DNA of 64,000 nt from Scrofimicrobium sp. R131 (GTDB lineage: Bacteria > Actinomycetota > Actinomycetes > Actinomycetales > Actinomycetaceae). The stretch covers positions 186,001 to 250,000 of the forward strand of contig NZ_CP138335.1 of assembly GCF_040256745.1 (NCBI RefSeq). Reading direction: 5' to 3'. Within the stretch, counting starts at the first letter, position 1, and every line of letters starts with the position of its first letter. A model generated the notes under the pieces. The model was not told the DNA's origin. It saw only the letters and a program-made list of their open reading frames with translations, and did not search any database. Position numbers and translations under genes: made by a program. Below are positions 8,382 to 16,816 of this stretch, one piece after another.

Positions 8382-10343
8382 GTGGCTGTTGCGCTGTATC
8401 GTCGATATCGTCCCGACAACTTTGATGACGTGGTGGGGCAAGATCACGTCACCGAGCTGCTGAAGAACTCTCTCGACAGTGGCAGAACCTCACATGCTTA
8501 CCTTTTTTCCGGCCCCCGCGGCTGCGGAAAAACCACGTCGGCCCGAATCCTGGCTCGCTGTCTGAACTGCGCCGAGGGCCCCACCTCCACCCCGTGCGGA
8601 GTGTGCGAGTCCTGCGTTGAGCTGGCCGCTGGTGGCCCCGGCTCCCTGGATGTGGTGGAAATTGATGCCGCCTCGCACAACGGCGTGGATGATGCCCGGG
8701 AGTTGCGGGAGCGGGCGTCATTTGCCCCGACCCGGGATCGGTACAAGATCTTCATTTTGGACGAGGCGCACATGGTCACCTCGGCCGGGTTCAACGCGCT
8801 GCTGAAAATCGTGGAAGAGCCGCCCGAGCACATCAAGTTCATCTTCGCCACGACCGAGCCGGAGAAAGTTATCGGCACGATCCGGTCCCGCACCCACCAC
8901 TACCCATTCCGGCTAGTGGGCCCAACGGTTCTGCTGCCCTACCTCCAGTCACTGTGTGAACGCGAGGGCATCACGGTGGAAGACGGAGTGTTGGAGCTGG
9001 TGATTCGGGCCGGCGGCGGATCGGTCCGAGACTCCCTCTCTGTGCTCGACCAGCTGATCGCTGGTTGTGGCGGCCAGTCCGTGTCCTACGCGCAGGCGAC
9101 CGGGCTACTGGGTTACACCGACACCTCCCTGCTGGAGTCGATGGTGGCTGCTTTGGGGCAGGGCGATGGGGCGCGGGCGTTCCAGATTGTGGAGAACGCC
9201 GTCGATTCCGGGGTGGACGCCATCCAGTTCACCAAGGATCTGCTGCAGTTGCTGCGCGACGTCCTCATCTGCGCCCTGGTGCCCAGCCAGGCCAAAGAGG
9301 TGCTGCCGCACGTGCCGCAGGATCGCCTCACTCGGATGCTTGAGCAGGCTCAGGCCTGGGGCACCCGCGCGCTGTCGCGGCGGGCCGACCAGATTGATGA
9401 AGCTCTGCGAAACATGAGCGGAACTGCCAGCGCGCGCCTGCAGCTAGAGTTGCTGCTGGGACGGATGCTGGCCGAAGATCCTTCCGCTGAGCACGAGGCG
9501 GCCCCGGCTCCCGCGCCCGCTCCGGCTCGAACATCAGCGCCGGCCCCGGTTGAGCGAGTTGACCCCGCCTCGGTTGCGCCCGTCCAGCACAAGACTCCGG
9601 CCCCCGCCTCCGAGCGGCCCCAGGGGAACGATCGCCGGCAGGCACCCCCCGCCGCCACTCGGCCCGCGGCTCCGCCCACCCCCTCGCAGTCTGAACCTCG
9701 GCGTCCAGCCGCAGCTTCCACCGGTTCGTCGAACAAAACGTTGGCCGAACAGTGGGCGCAGGTTGGGACCATTGTCGGCCAGGTTTCCCGCGTGTTTGAA
9801 GTGGTGGTCAAGGGCACGACTCCGGTCGAACTGGACGGTGCCACCCTGCGAATCGCTCCCAGTGCCTCCGTCCGAAACCGGCTCCTGTCGGGAGGGGCCG
9901 AGCTGACTGCCATCAGCGCTGCCGTCAAGCAGGTGTTTGGCCCGGCCGTGGAAGTTGAAGTGGGCGAGGGTAAGCGCGCCACACCGTCCACTTCCCCCAC
10001 CTCGACCCCGGCTCCAACGTCCGCCCCGAGCCGCCCTGATTCTCCTAGTCGGCCGACCCCACCGGTAGCGGTTGAGCCGGAGCCCGGGTTGGCCGTTGCG
10101 CCGGATCCGACCCCTGGGTCGACCCCTCAATCGGCCCCGGAGCCTACCCCTCAACCGGCCCCTCGGCCGGCCCCCGAGCTGGAGCGCGAGCCGGAGCCAC
10201 CGGCTCCCCCGGCCTACGACCCGCGAGACGACGAAGTTAGCCTGCACGACCCCACCGTGGAGACCGCTCCCAACCGGGGTGTGCCCGCAATCTTGGATGT
10301 GCTTGGCGGCACGCTGATTGAAGAAATAGAAGAGGAGCGGTAA
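8382..10343 (+). CDS. dnaX: DNA polymerase III subunit gamma/tau
   Basis: The clamp-loader motor of the replisome, 653 residues. An AAA+ domain carries Walker A GPRGCGKTT (about residue 43), a zinc module of cysteines (CLNC...CGVCESC) and the Walker B-type DEAH (about residue 126). Then come the collar domain and a long proline/alanine-rich linker with a C-terminal acidic tail. The start is the GTG at 8382, with AAGGGAGA seven bases upstream; the frame continues upstream through the SRP RNA but that part is not coding. No slippery A-run that would produce a separate gamma form is obvious. It abuts recR (stop and start are contiguous), so both are cotranscribed. Confidence 0.96.
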   Translation: MAVALYRRYRPDNFDDVVGQDHVTELLKNSLDSGRTSHAYLFSGPRGCGKTTSARILARCLNCAEGPTSTPCGVCESCVELAAGGPGSLDVVEIDAASHNGVDDARELRERASFAPTRDRYKIFILDEAHMVTSAGFNALLKIVEEPPEHIKFIFATTEPEKVIGTIRSRTHHYPFRLVGPTVLLPYLQSLCEREGITVEDGVLELVIRAGGGSVRDSLSVLDQLIAGCGGQSVSYAQATGLLGYTDTSLLESMVAALGQGDGARAFQIVENAVDSGVDAIQFTKDLLQLLRDVLICALVPSQAKEVLPHVPQDRLTRMLEQAQAWGTRALSRRADQIDEALRNMSGTASARLQLELLLGRMLAEDPSAEHEAAPAPAPAPARTSAPAPVERVDPASVAPVQHKTPAPASERPQGNDRRQAPPAATRPAAPPTPSQSEPRRPAAASTGSSNKTLAEQWAQVGTIVGQVSRVFEVVVKGTTPVELDGATLRIAPSASVRNRLLSGGAELTAISAAVKQVFGPAVEVEVGEGKRATPSTSPTSTPAPTSAPSRPDSPSRPTPPVAVEPEPGLAVAPDPTPGSTPQSAPEPTPQPAPRPAPELEREPEPPAPPAYDPRDDEVSLHDPTVETAPNRGVPAILDVLGGTLIEEIEEER

Positions 10344-10937
10344 GTGTTCGAAGGTGCAGTTCAGTCCCTCATTGACGAACTGGGGACTCTGCCGGGGATC
10401 GGACCCAAGTCGGCCCAACGAATCGCCTTTTACCTGCTGGCTGAAGAAAACGAAGAGGTGGAGCGCCTGATTGGCGCCATCAAAGACGTCAAGACCAAGG
10501 TCAAGTTCTGCACCCAGTGCGGGAACGTGACCGAGAGCGAAATCTGCTCAATCTGTGCTGATCCGCGTCGGGACGAGACGGTCATCTGCGTGGTGGAGGA
10601 AGCCAAGGACATTCAGGCGCTCGAACGCACTCGCGTGTTTCGTGGGCGCTACCACGTGCTGGGTGGTGCGATTGATCCGCTGAGCGGAATCGGGCCGGAT
10701 CAGCTGCGGATCCGGGAGCTCTACCGACGCTTGGCCGACTCGACCGTGACCGAGGTGATCCTCGCGACCAACCCAACAATTGAGGGCGAGGCTACCGCGA
10801 CCTACATCTCGCGGCTCCTCGCCCCCCTGGAAGTCAGCATTTCCCGTCTGGCCTCCGGCCTACCCGTGGGGGGAGACCTGGAGTACGCCGACGAGGTGAC
10901 TTTGGGTCGGGCCCTGGAGGGGCGCCGATCCCTGTAG
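10344..10937 (+). CDS. recR: Recombination mediator RecR
   Basis: A 197-residue protein working with RecF/RecO in gap repair by loading RecA. It has the N-terminal helix-hairpin-helix ([11 protein letters not shown], about residues 16-26), a four-cysteine zinc finger (C56, C59, C68, C71), and a Toprim domain beginning with VVEEAKDI. The C-terminus retains the [12 protein letters not shown] motif found throughout the family. GTG start directly follows the dnaX stop. Length is the family norm. Confidence 0.97.
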   Translation: MFEGAVQSLIDELGTLPGIGPKSAQRIAFYLLAEENEEVERLIGAIKDVKTKVKFCTQCGNVTESEICSICADPRRDETVICVVEEAKDIQALERTRVFRGRYHVLGGAIDPLSGIGPDQLRIRELYRRLADSTVTEVILATNPTIEGEATATYISRLLAPLEVSISRLASGLPVGGDLEYADEVTLGRALEGRRSL

Positions 10938-10941
10938 CCGG

Positions 10942-11313
10942 CTAGACCGGGTCGCCGTTCGCGGCGGCGATGTCGGCCCGAACCTGATCCATGTCGAGTT
11001 CGCGAATCTGACGAATCAGGTCGTCCAGGGCCGGCCCCGGCAGGGCTCCGGCCTGACGGAAGATCGCAATTCCATCCCTAAAAGCCATCAGGGTCGGGAT
11101 CGAAGAAATCTGCGCCCCCTGGGACAGTTCCTGCTCCGCATCGGTGTCAATCTTGCCGAACACGATGTCGGTGTTGGTCTCGGAAGCCTTTTCGTAGATC
11201 GGGCCGAACTGACGGCACGGTCCGCACCACTCCGCCCAAAAGTCCAACAGCACAATCGGATTCTCAGTAATAGTGGCTTCGAAATTTTCCTGGGTCACTT
11301 CAATGGTGCTCAT
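10942..11313 (-). CDS. trxA: Thioredoxin
   Basis: A 123-residue thioredoxin that reduces cytoplasmic disulfides. The active site WCGPC has cysteines at 30 and 33, and the cis-proline is in SIPTLMAF. The ATG at 11313 is chosen over a start eight codons upstream because GGAGGA lies seven bases before it. The C-terminal 15 residues extend slightly past the usual fold. It ends five bases from recR and is convergent with it. Confidence 0.95.
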   Translation of the reverse strand: MSTIEVTQENFEATITENPIVLLDFWAEWCGPCRQFGPIYEKASETNTDIVFGKIDTDAEQELSQGAQISSIPTLMAFRDGIAIFRQAGALPGPALDDLIRQIRELDMDQVRADIAAANGDPV

Positions 11314-11397
11314 TGATTCCTCCGAGCTGGTTGCCAAGTGGGCAAACTCTTTGCCTACCTTCTCTCCTCAACGCTGCCACATCCGTCAGCATTCCCG

Positions 11398-11874
11398 CTA
11401 CTTGAATGTTGCCTTCCCCACTCGCTCAGCCAGCAGTTGAGTGACGATCGGACGGTTGGTTGGCAGCCACGGTAGGTCCAGCACGTCCTCCCACGGAACC
11501 CACCGCGCCTCCAGGTGAGAATCCCCCACTTCAGCTACCTGACCGGGAAGAATCGTTGCCCACCAGACGCGCATGGTCCGGCCCTCCAGGATCGGCCATT
11601 GCCACTGATTAGGAGCGGTCTGCACCCCGATCCCGGGCGGCGACAGTAGTTCCGCGCCCAGCGAAATGGTTGCACCCAGTTCTTCCTGAATTTCCCGAAG
11701 CAAAGCCGACTCTGGGTCTTCCCCTGGTTCCACCTTGCCGCCGGGAAGTTCAAACAGTCCCCGCAACTGGGTTGGGTAGGCGCGAGCCGTGCAGAGCAGC
11801 CGGCTGGGGTTCACCTGCGAATCGACGATGGCGGCTGCCACGACTGGGCGAAGTGGAAGGAGTCGGTCTGTCAC
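11398..11874 (-). CDS. Nudix hydrolase, MutT-like
   Basis: A 158-residue Nudix hydrolase. The Nudix box begins GGKVEPGEDPESAL and continues with the REIQEELG helix, keeping all metal-binding glutamates (pattern GX5EX7REUXEEXGU). The N-terminal VVAAAIV strand and LCTARAY resemble MutT-type 8-oxo-dGTP diphosphatases, as does the size. The GTG at 11874 gives a standard MutT N-terminus; an in-frame TTG at 11955 would add 27 unlikely residues. Substrate is inferred from similarity only. Confidence 0.85.
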   Translation of the reverse strand: MTDRLLPLRPVVAAAIVDSQVNPSRLLCTARAYPTQLRGLFELPGGKVEPGEDPESALLREIQEELGATISLGAELLSPPGIGVQTAPNQWQWPILEGRTMRVWWATILPGQVAEVGDSHLEARWVPWEDVLDLPWLPTNRPIVTQLLAERVGKATFK

Positions 11875-11996
11875 CCTGCCAGCGTACGACGACTTCCAGG
11901 GGTGTGGTTGAGAGCTGGACCCGGCAGCAGGTGAGGGCCCGGTCGGTTTGGCCAAGGCCAGATGACTTTGGTACCCTAAGTGAGTCTTAAAGACGC

Positions 11997-12070
11997 GCGG
12001 GTGTAGTTCAATGGTAGAACTTCAGCTTCCCAAGCTGACAGCGCGGGTTCGATTCCCGTCACCCGCTCCA
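11997..12070 (+). tRNA. tRNA-Gly (anticodon CCC), CCA encoded
   Basis: The acceptor stem GCGGGTG pairs with CACCCGC, followed by discriminator T and an encoded CCA. The anticodon stem TCAGC/GCTGA encloses loop TTCCCAA, giving anticodon CCC. Length 74 nucleotides with CCA. The region just downstream carries integrase-arm-like tandem repeats, so its 3' end may have been an integration site. Confidence 0.94.
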
Positions 12071-12123
12071 CTCGACATTTCAGCAGGATTCCAGTGGTTT
12101 CTCGCCATCGGGCACGCTCCGCA

Positions 12124-12166
12124 AAACGGCTAAAAAACGGCTACTAGGCACATTACTAGGCACATT
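12124..12166. repeat. Tandem short direct repeats downstream of tRNA-Gly
   Basis: ACTAGGCACATT occurs twice in perfect tandem (12143-12154 and 12155-12166), preceded by two copies of AAACGGCTA (12124-12132 and 12135-12143). Such paired short direct repeats next to a tRNA 3' end resemble arm-type binding sites of tyrosine integrases. No integrase gene is adjacent, so this is an inferred relic. Confidence 0.55.
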
Positions 12167-12402
12167 CCCATAGGTTGACCTGCCGGGGTCATAGCAGCGG
12201 GACTTCAAAGTACGGGTAGCCCCGAGGACCGGATCTAGAGCGAATGGTTGGGCCCACCGCCGTTGGGCCCGCGGTTCTCCTCTCTCCGCGCTGGCGAACA
12301 AGAGAGTCTGTCAACAAGTCAAAGGATTGAGTCCCGTGTGGGCCGGATGTTGCGAAATAGTAACGAGAGTGAGCGGTTCCATCTACCCTGTGCGACTGGG
12401 GC
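12167..12402. other. Intergenic stretch between the repeats and the NYN gene promoter
   Basis: No supported gene. The open frames on either strand lack starts or recognisable products. GTTGGGCCC is present twice close together (around 12250 and 12265) without obvious meaning. Confidence 0.4.
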
Positions 12403-12411
12403 TGCTACAAT
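12403..12411 (+). promoter_or_regulatory. Extended -10 promoter of the NYN-domain gene
   Basis: TGC-TACAAT at 12403-12411 matches an extended -10 element (TGn upstream of a near-consensus hexamer). No good -35 is present, as is common for extended -10 promoters. Transcription would start near 12418, just before the hairpin at 12424. Confidence 0.5.
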
Positions 12412-12423
12412 AAAGACATAACT

Positions 12424-12460
12424 CCCCGCCCTCCACTGAACAAGTGGGCTGGCGGGGTTT
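12424..12460 (+). terminator. Terminator-like hairpin in the leader of the NYN-domain gene
   Basis: CCCCGCC (12424-12430) pairs with GGCGGGG (12451-12457), with an inner stem CCACT/AGTGG (12433-12437 and 12443-12447), followed by TTT. It lies between the predicted promoter and the gene's ribosome site, so it may act as an attenuator. It could also terminate transcription from upstream. Confidence 0.55.
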
Positions 12461-12478
12461 CTTCTGCGAGGAGGCAGA

Positions 12479-13150
12479 ATGCCCCGACGGATGATAGTCG
12501 TGATGGACTACGAGAACGTGTTGAGGACGGGGCACTCGATTTTTGCTGCGGACAGGAAGTTGACCGACTGTACTATCGACCCATTTCGATACGCCAGTCA
12601 GATTGCCCGCATCAAGAACAAGGGGCTTTCTCTCACAGATTCGGACCGTGTGGAGGTAACGCGAGTAGAGGTTTATCGAGGTTGGCCGGATAGCAGGGCA
12701 AATCCCAAGGGTAACAGCTTGAACACGCGTCAAAAGGAGTCTTGGACGCGCGGGCATCAGGGGGTCGTTGATGTCACCCTTCGCCCTTTGCGGAAGGTGC
12801 CCCGGTCGAACAAGTGGCAGGAAAAAGGGGTAGATGTGCTTTGCGCGCTCGCATTGGTGGGGGCCAGCCGGAGCCACCAGTTCGAAGTGGTTGTGTTGGC
12901 ATCACGCGACTCGGATCTAGGCCCAGCTATCGACGAAGCGTTTCGGGAGCGGGACCCCGGAGTCGAAGTTGGTGCGGCGAAATGGTACGACCCGGATGTG
13001 AAGGAGTCACGGGGTTTCCTGCCAGCAGAGCGATCCTTCCCCACGGTGAATCTCTGGCGGTCAGAGTACGAGGCATCTTTGGATCCAACACCATACATGA
13101 CTCGCAAAGAGAGGCGACAGAAACAGAGGGAGAACGAAACATCGGGTTGA
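12479..13150 (+). CDS. NYN-domain (PIN-like RNase fold) protein
   Basis: A 223-residue protein. Three acidic clusters fit the NYN nuclease fold: VVMDYEN (D10, E12, N13), KGVDVLCAL (about residue 117) and VVLASRDSDLGPA (about residue 140). These would bind a metal and cut RNA. The C-terminal tail is basic (TRKERRQKQRE). GAGGAGG upstream of the ATG is an excellent ribosome site. The gene stands alone behind an extended -10 promoter and a leader hairpin. It follows tRNA-Gly and integrase-arm-like repeats, which suggests island cargo. NYN proteins act in RNA decay and occasionally in phage defence; which applies here is unknown. Confidence 0.8.
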   Translation: MPRRMIVVMDYENVLRTGHSIFAADRKLTDCTIDPFRYASQIARIKNKGLSLTDSDRVEVTRVEVYRGWPDSRANPKGNSLNTRQKESWTRGHQGVVDVTLRPLRKVPRSNKWQEKGVDVLCALALVGASRSHQFEVVVLASRDSDLGPAIDEAFRERDPGVEVGAAKWYDPDVKESRGFLPAERSFPTVNLWRSEYEASLDPTPYMTRKERRQKQRENETSG

Positions 13151-13819
13151 AGGCAAGGCTTGTTCACCTTGCTCGCCCGTTTCGAGTTTGGGTAGCAATC
13201 AGCGTCGATGGTTGCTGCAAGACAGCGGCACCGGGGCGGCTTCGGGTATCCCTGCCTTTGACGACTGCTCCCCTCGTCGCATATCCAAAGCAGAGTGCTC
13301 GCGCCAGCAATGGCAATGAGTTGGGACTCCGTTCGGAACCAGGGGCCGACTCCTTCTACCTAATCCGTGCCACCGGTGACGAGTCGAGCACTACTCGTGC
13401 AGCTGAACCAACCTTGGTTGAGAACTTGGTACCCCGCTGAATTCCCTGCAACAACCCCGCGATCCCCAGCTTCCCACCCCGCCAACCGTATGTCTGACGT
13501 AGCAATACAACGCAATAGCTCGTACCATGTTAACAAAGGTTTCTCAAAAGTTATTACGAACTGGTTTTCGGCTCACCTTCAGGCGATTCTCAGCATCGAG
13601 CCAAACGTCTCAGAGCGGGTCGAGGCCGGTAACAGTTTGGCTGCGAACCGCCAACAACAAGCCCAGATCAGTACCAAATCTGGCGTTTTGATTTAGAATC
13701 GTCTGGTCACTAATGACAGGTGTTACAGCACTTACCGCTCTGACGGCGATAGTTAAAAAATGCGCTATCACAGTCGGGGGCGGACTGTCTCATATTAGAA
13801 AAGTGAAAGGGAAGAAAGA
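13151..13819. other. Intergenic region upstream of the malEFG-like operon
   Basis: No supported gene in about 670 bases. The 3' two-thirds are AT-richer and should contain the operon promoter. A weak inverted pair GATAG (13748-13752) and CTATC (13765-13769) flanks a run of A residues, and GGGAAGAAAG just before 13820 is the ribosome site. I could not identify a clear LacI-type operator. Confidence 0.4.
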
Positions 13820-15079
13820 ATGCGTAAATCTGCATGGTTCGCGGTTGCGGCCGCGGCAGCGCTGGGATTGGCGGGTTGCTCCAGCGGAGGTACCGACGAA
13901 GCTCCCTCCGCGGACGATTCCGCTCAGTCTGCTCCGTCGGCGTCCGAGTCGACTGACTCCATCACCGTTTGGGTAGATGAGACCCGCCAGGGTCCGGTGT
14001 CAGAGGCAGCCAAGAAGTTCACCGAAGAGACCGGCACCAAGGTCGATCTGGTCCTGAAAAACTTCGATGACATTCGTGCTGACTTCACCGCCCAGGTTCC
14101 GACCGGCGAGGGCCCGGATATCACCGTGGGCGCCAACGACTGGGTTGGCGAGTTCACCGCCAACGGTGTGGTGGCCCCGGTTGAGCTCGGCGACAAGGCC
14201 GGTGACTTCCAGGAATCCGCCATTCAGGCCTTCACCTATAACGGTCAGGTCTACGCGGTGCCCTACGCCATCGAGAACATTGCCCTGATCCGGAACACGG
14301 ATCTGGCCCCCGAAGCTCCCGCCACCTGGGACGACATGATGGCGGCAGCGGACGCGGCCGGCGCCAAGTACAAGTTCCTGATTCAGATGAACGGGGAAGA
14401 GGGCGACCCCTACACCTTCTACCCGCTCCAGACCTCCTTCGGCTCGACCGTGTTCAAGCAGTCTGACGACGGCTCCTACACCCCCGATCTGAACCTGGCC
14501 GAGGGCGGCGCCGAGTACGCCCAGTTCCTCGCCGACAACGGCCCCAAGGGTACCGACGTCTTCAACCAGGACCGCACCTACGACATCGTGGTGGACGCGT
14601 TCTCCAAGGGTGAGTCTCCGTTCCTGATTGGCGGCCCCTGGATGCTCGACGCAATCAACCAGGGTGGCATCAACGTGGCCATTGATCCGGTTCCTTCCGC
14701 GGGCGGTCAGGAAGCGCGTCCGTTCGCCGGGGTGCAGGGCTTCTACCTGAGCGCGAAGGCGCAGAACCCGCTGCTGGCCACCAACTTCCTCACCAACTAC
14801 ATGGCCACCGAGGACGCCCAGTACGCCCTGTACGAGGCGGGCGGTCGGCCCCCGGCGCTGAAGGCTGCCGCGGACAAGGCGGCGCAGGATCCGATCACCG
14901 CCGGCTTCATGAAGGCGGGCGAGAACGCCCTGCCGATGCCCTCGATTCCGGAGATGGCTTCCGTCTGGACCCCGTGGGGTCGCACCGAAGCTGCCATCAT
15001 CTCCGGGGCGGAAGCCGATCCGGCTGCCGCTTGGGAACGGATGATTGGCGACATTCAGAAGGCGATTGACGGCAACTAG
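13820..15079 (+). CDS. Maltose/maltodextrin-type ABC transporter solute-binding lipoprotein
   Basis: A 419-residue family-1 solute-binding protein. The signal peptide ends in a lipobox LAGCSS with lipid-accepting Cys near residue 20, so the protein is anchored on the outer face of the membrane. Sequence from SITVWVDE onward, the PTGEGPDI segment, the QVYAVPYAIEN hinge and the GGPWML stretch are classic for MalE/GanO-like binding proteins of alpha-linked oligosaccharides. It heads an operon with the two permeases downstream. The substrate is most likely maltose or maltodextrin, inferred from similarity to MalE and from the MalF-like large loop in the partner. Confidence 0.9.
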   Translation: MRKSAWFAVAAAAALGLAGCSSGGTDEAPSADDSAQSAPSASESTDSITVWVDETRQGPVSEAAKKFTEETGTKVDLVLKNFDDIRADFTAQVPTGEGPDITVGANDWVGEFTANGVVAPVELGDKAGDFQESAIQAFTYNGQVYAVPYAIENIALIRNTDLAPEAPATWDDMMAAADAAGAKYKFLIQMNGEEGDPYTFYPLQTSFGSTVFKQSDDGSYTPDLNLAEGGAEYAQFLADNGPKGTDVFNQDRTYDIVVDAFSKGESPFLIGGPWMLDAINQGGINVAIDPVPSAGGQEARPFAGVQGFYLSAKAQNPLLATNFLTNYMATEDAQYALYEAGGRPPALKAAADKAAQDPITAGFMKAGENALPMPSIPEMASVWTPWGRTEAAIISGAEADPAAAWERMIGDIQKAIDGN

Positions 15080-15189
15080 GACCTAGCTGCCAGCTAATCA
15101 AAAGGTGGGGGGCCGGGGATTCCCAGGTCCCCCACCAAGTCTCATCCGAACAGTCACAAAGTTGTGAGTCCAAAAAAGTGAGGGAATCG

Positions 15190-16815
15190 ATGGGGAGCAC
15201 CTCAAATTCGAAAACACGGGCTTCTGTGTCACCGGGCGACGGGGAGTCGCCGGACGGGAAGAAGCCCCGGCGCACGATCAACCTGGCCGAGTGGGGGCCG
15301 GGCTACTTCGTCAAACTCGTGCTGATGGCCCTGGTGAATGCCTTCGGGGTTTACCTGCTGATCGCCTCGTTCAACGCCAAATCCTGGGGCCTATTTGCCG
15401 CGGTCCTGGTGTTGGTGGCCCTGGCAGACTGGGTCTACTTCGCGCGGAAAACCCTGCCACTCAAGTACATTCTGCCCGGCTTGGCCTTCCTGTTGGCCTT
15501 CCAGATTTACACCATTTTCTTCACCGTCTACGTTTCCTTCACCAACTACGGCGACGGCCATAACTCCACCAAGGGTGCAGCCATTTCGGCTCTGCTCCAG
15601 CAAAACGAGAAGCGGGTGGAGGGCTCAGCGGCCTACCCCGTCACCGTGGTGGAGAAAGGCAGCGACCTGGGGCTGGCCATCGTCACCGATGACGGGGTCC
15701 TGGCCGGCACCGCTGAGCATCCGCTGGAACAGCAGCCCGACGCCGTGGTCGAGGGAAACCGCGTCACCGAACTGCCGGGTTGGCAGGTGCTCACCACCCA
15801 GGAAATGTCCCGCCAGCAGCAGGCGATCTTTGACCTGCGGGTTCCCTACACGGACGATCCCGAAGACGGTTCGATTCGAACCACCGATGCGTTCAACGCC
15901 TTTGTTTTCCGGCCCATTCTGGAATACGACGAGGCGGCCGACACCATGACCAACGTGGAGACGGGCGTGGTCTACCACGCGAGTGATCGCGGCCAGTTTG
16001 TCGATGACCAGGGCAACGCGCTCACCGTCGGCTGGCGGGTGGGGGTCGGTTTTGAGAACTACACCAAGGCGTTTGGCGACTCCCGTTATGCCGGCCCGTT
16101 CTACTCCATTTTGTGGTGGACCTTTGCGCAGGCATTCCTCTCGGTGGCCTTCACCTTCCTGTTAGGTCTGTTCCTCGCGGTCACCTTCAACCGAAAGATC
16201 CGGGGCCAAAAGATCTACCGAGTGATGATGATCCTGCCGTACGCGATTCCAGCGTTCATTTCGGCGCTGATCTTTGCCGGCATGTTCAACCGCTCCTACG
16301 GGTTCATCAACCAGGTGCTGCTGGGGGGCGCGGACATTCCGTGGCTGCAAAATGCCTGGCTGGCGAAGCTGGCGGTGCTCCTGGTCAACCTCTGGCTCGG
16401 GTTCCCGTACATGTTCCTGGTCACCACCGGTGCGTTGCAGTCGGTTCCCTCCGAGTTGGAGGAGGCGGCCAAGATTGACGGCGCCGGTCCGGCTCGGCAG
16501 TGGTGGTCAATCAAGTTCCCCCTGGTGTTCATTGCCACCGCCCCGCTGCTGATCTCTTCCTTTGCCTTCAACTTCAACAACTTTTCACTCATCTACATGC
16601 TGACCGGGGGTGGACCGTCCTTCGGGGACCCACTGATTCCACTGGGTCACACGGACATTCTGATCACCATGGTGTACAAGATTTCGGGAATCGATGGGGG
16701 AGCCGCCAAGGACTACGGCCTGGCGTCGGCGCTCTCAATTCTGATCTTCGTCATCGTCGGCACCATCTCGGCGATCTCGTTCCGCCAGACCCGCAAGCTT
16801 GAGGAGATTATGTGA
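15190..16815 (+). CDS. Sugar ABC transporter permease, MalF-type
   Basis: A 541-residue integral membrane subunit. It has an N-terminal cytoplasmic tail, three early helices (from about residue 40), a large extracytoplasmic region of about 170 residues (about 120-290), then the permease core of five or six helices. The large loop corresponds to the MalF P2 loop that contacts the binding protein, which favours maltose-type transport. The EAA loop EEAAKIDGAGPARQWW docks the ATPase. The ATG at 15190 has GAGGGA just upstream; a GTG at 15178 would remove that site. No ATPase gene follows, so a shared MsmK/MalK-like ATPase elsewhere is expected. Confidence 0.92.
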   Translation: MGSTSNSKTRASVSPGDGESPDGKKPRRTINLAEWGPGYFVKLVLMALVNAFGVYLLIASFNAKSWGLFAAVLVLVALADWVYFARKTLPLKYILPGLAFLLAFQIYTIFFTVYVSFTNYGDGHNSTKGAAISALLQQNEKRVEGSAAYPVTVVEKGSDLGLAIVTDDGVLAGTAEHPLEQQPDAVVEGNRVTELPGWQVLTTQEMSRQQQAIFDLRVPYTDDPEDGSIRTTDAFNAFVFRPILEYDEAADTMTNVETGVVYHASDRGQFVDDQGNALTVGWRVGVGFENYTKAFGDSRYAGPFYSILWWTFAQAFLSVAFTFLLGLFLAVTFNRKIRGQKIYRVMMILPYAIPAFISALIFAGMFNRSYGFINQVLLGGADIPWLQNAWLAKLAVLLVNLWLGFPYMFLVTTGALQSVPSELEEAAKIDGAGPARQWWSIKFPLVFIATAPLLISSFAFNFNNFSLIYMLTGGGPSFGDPLIPLGHTDILITMVYKISGIDGGAAKDYGLASALSILIFVIVGTISAISFRQTRKLEEIM

Positions 16816-16816
16816 C

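Noticed and set aside
12814-13440. 208-codon frame on the plus strand
   Set aside because: It overlaps the NYN gene in another frame; the non-overlapping tail has no recognisable sequence.
13367-13696. 109-codon frame upstream of the sugar ABC operon
   Set aside because: No ribosome site and no family; it covers the region where the operon promoter should be.
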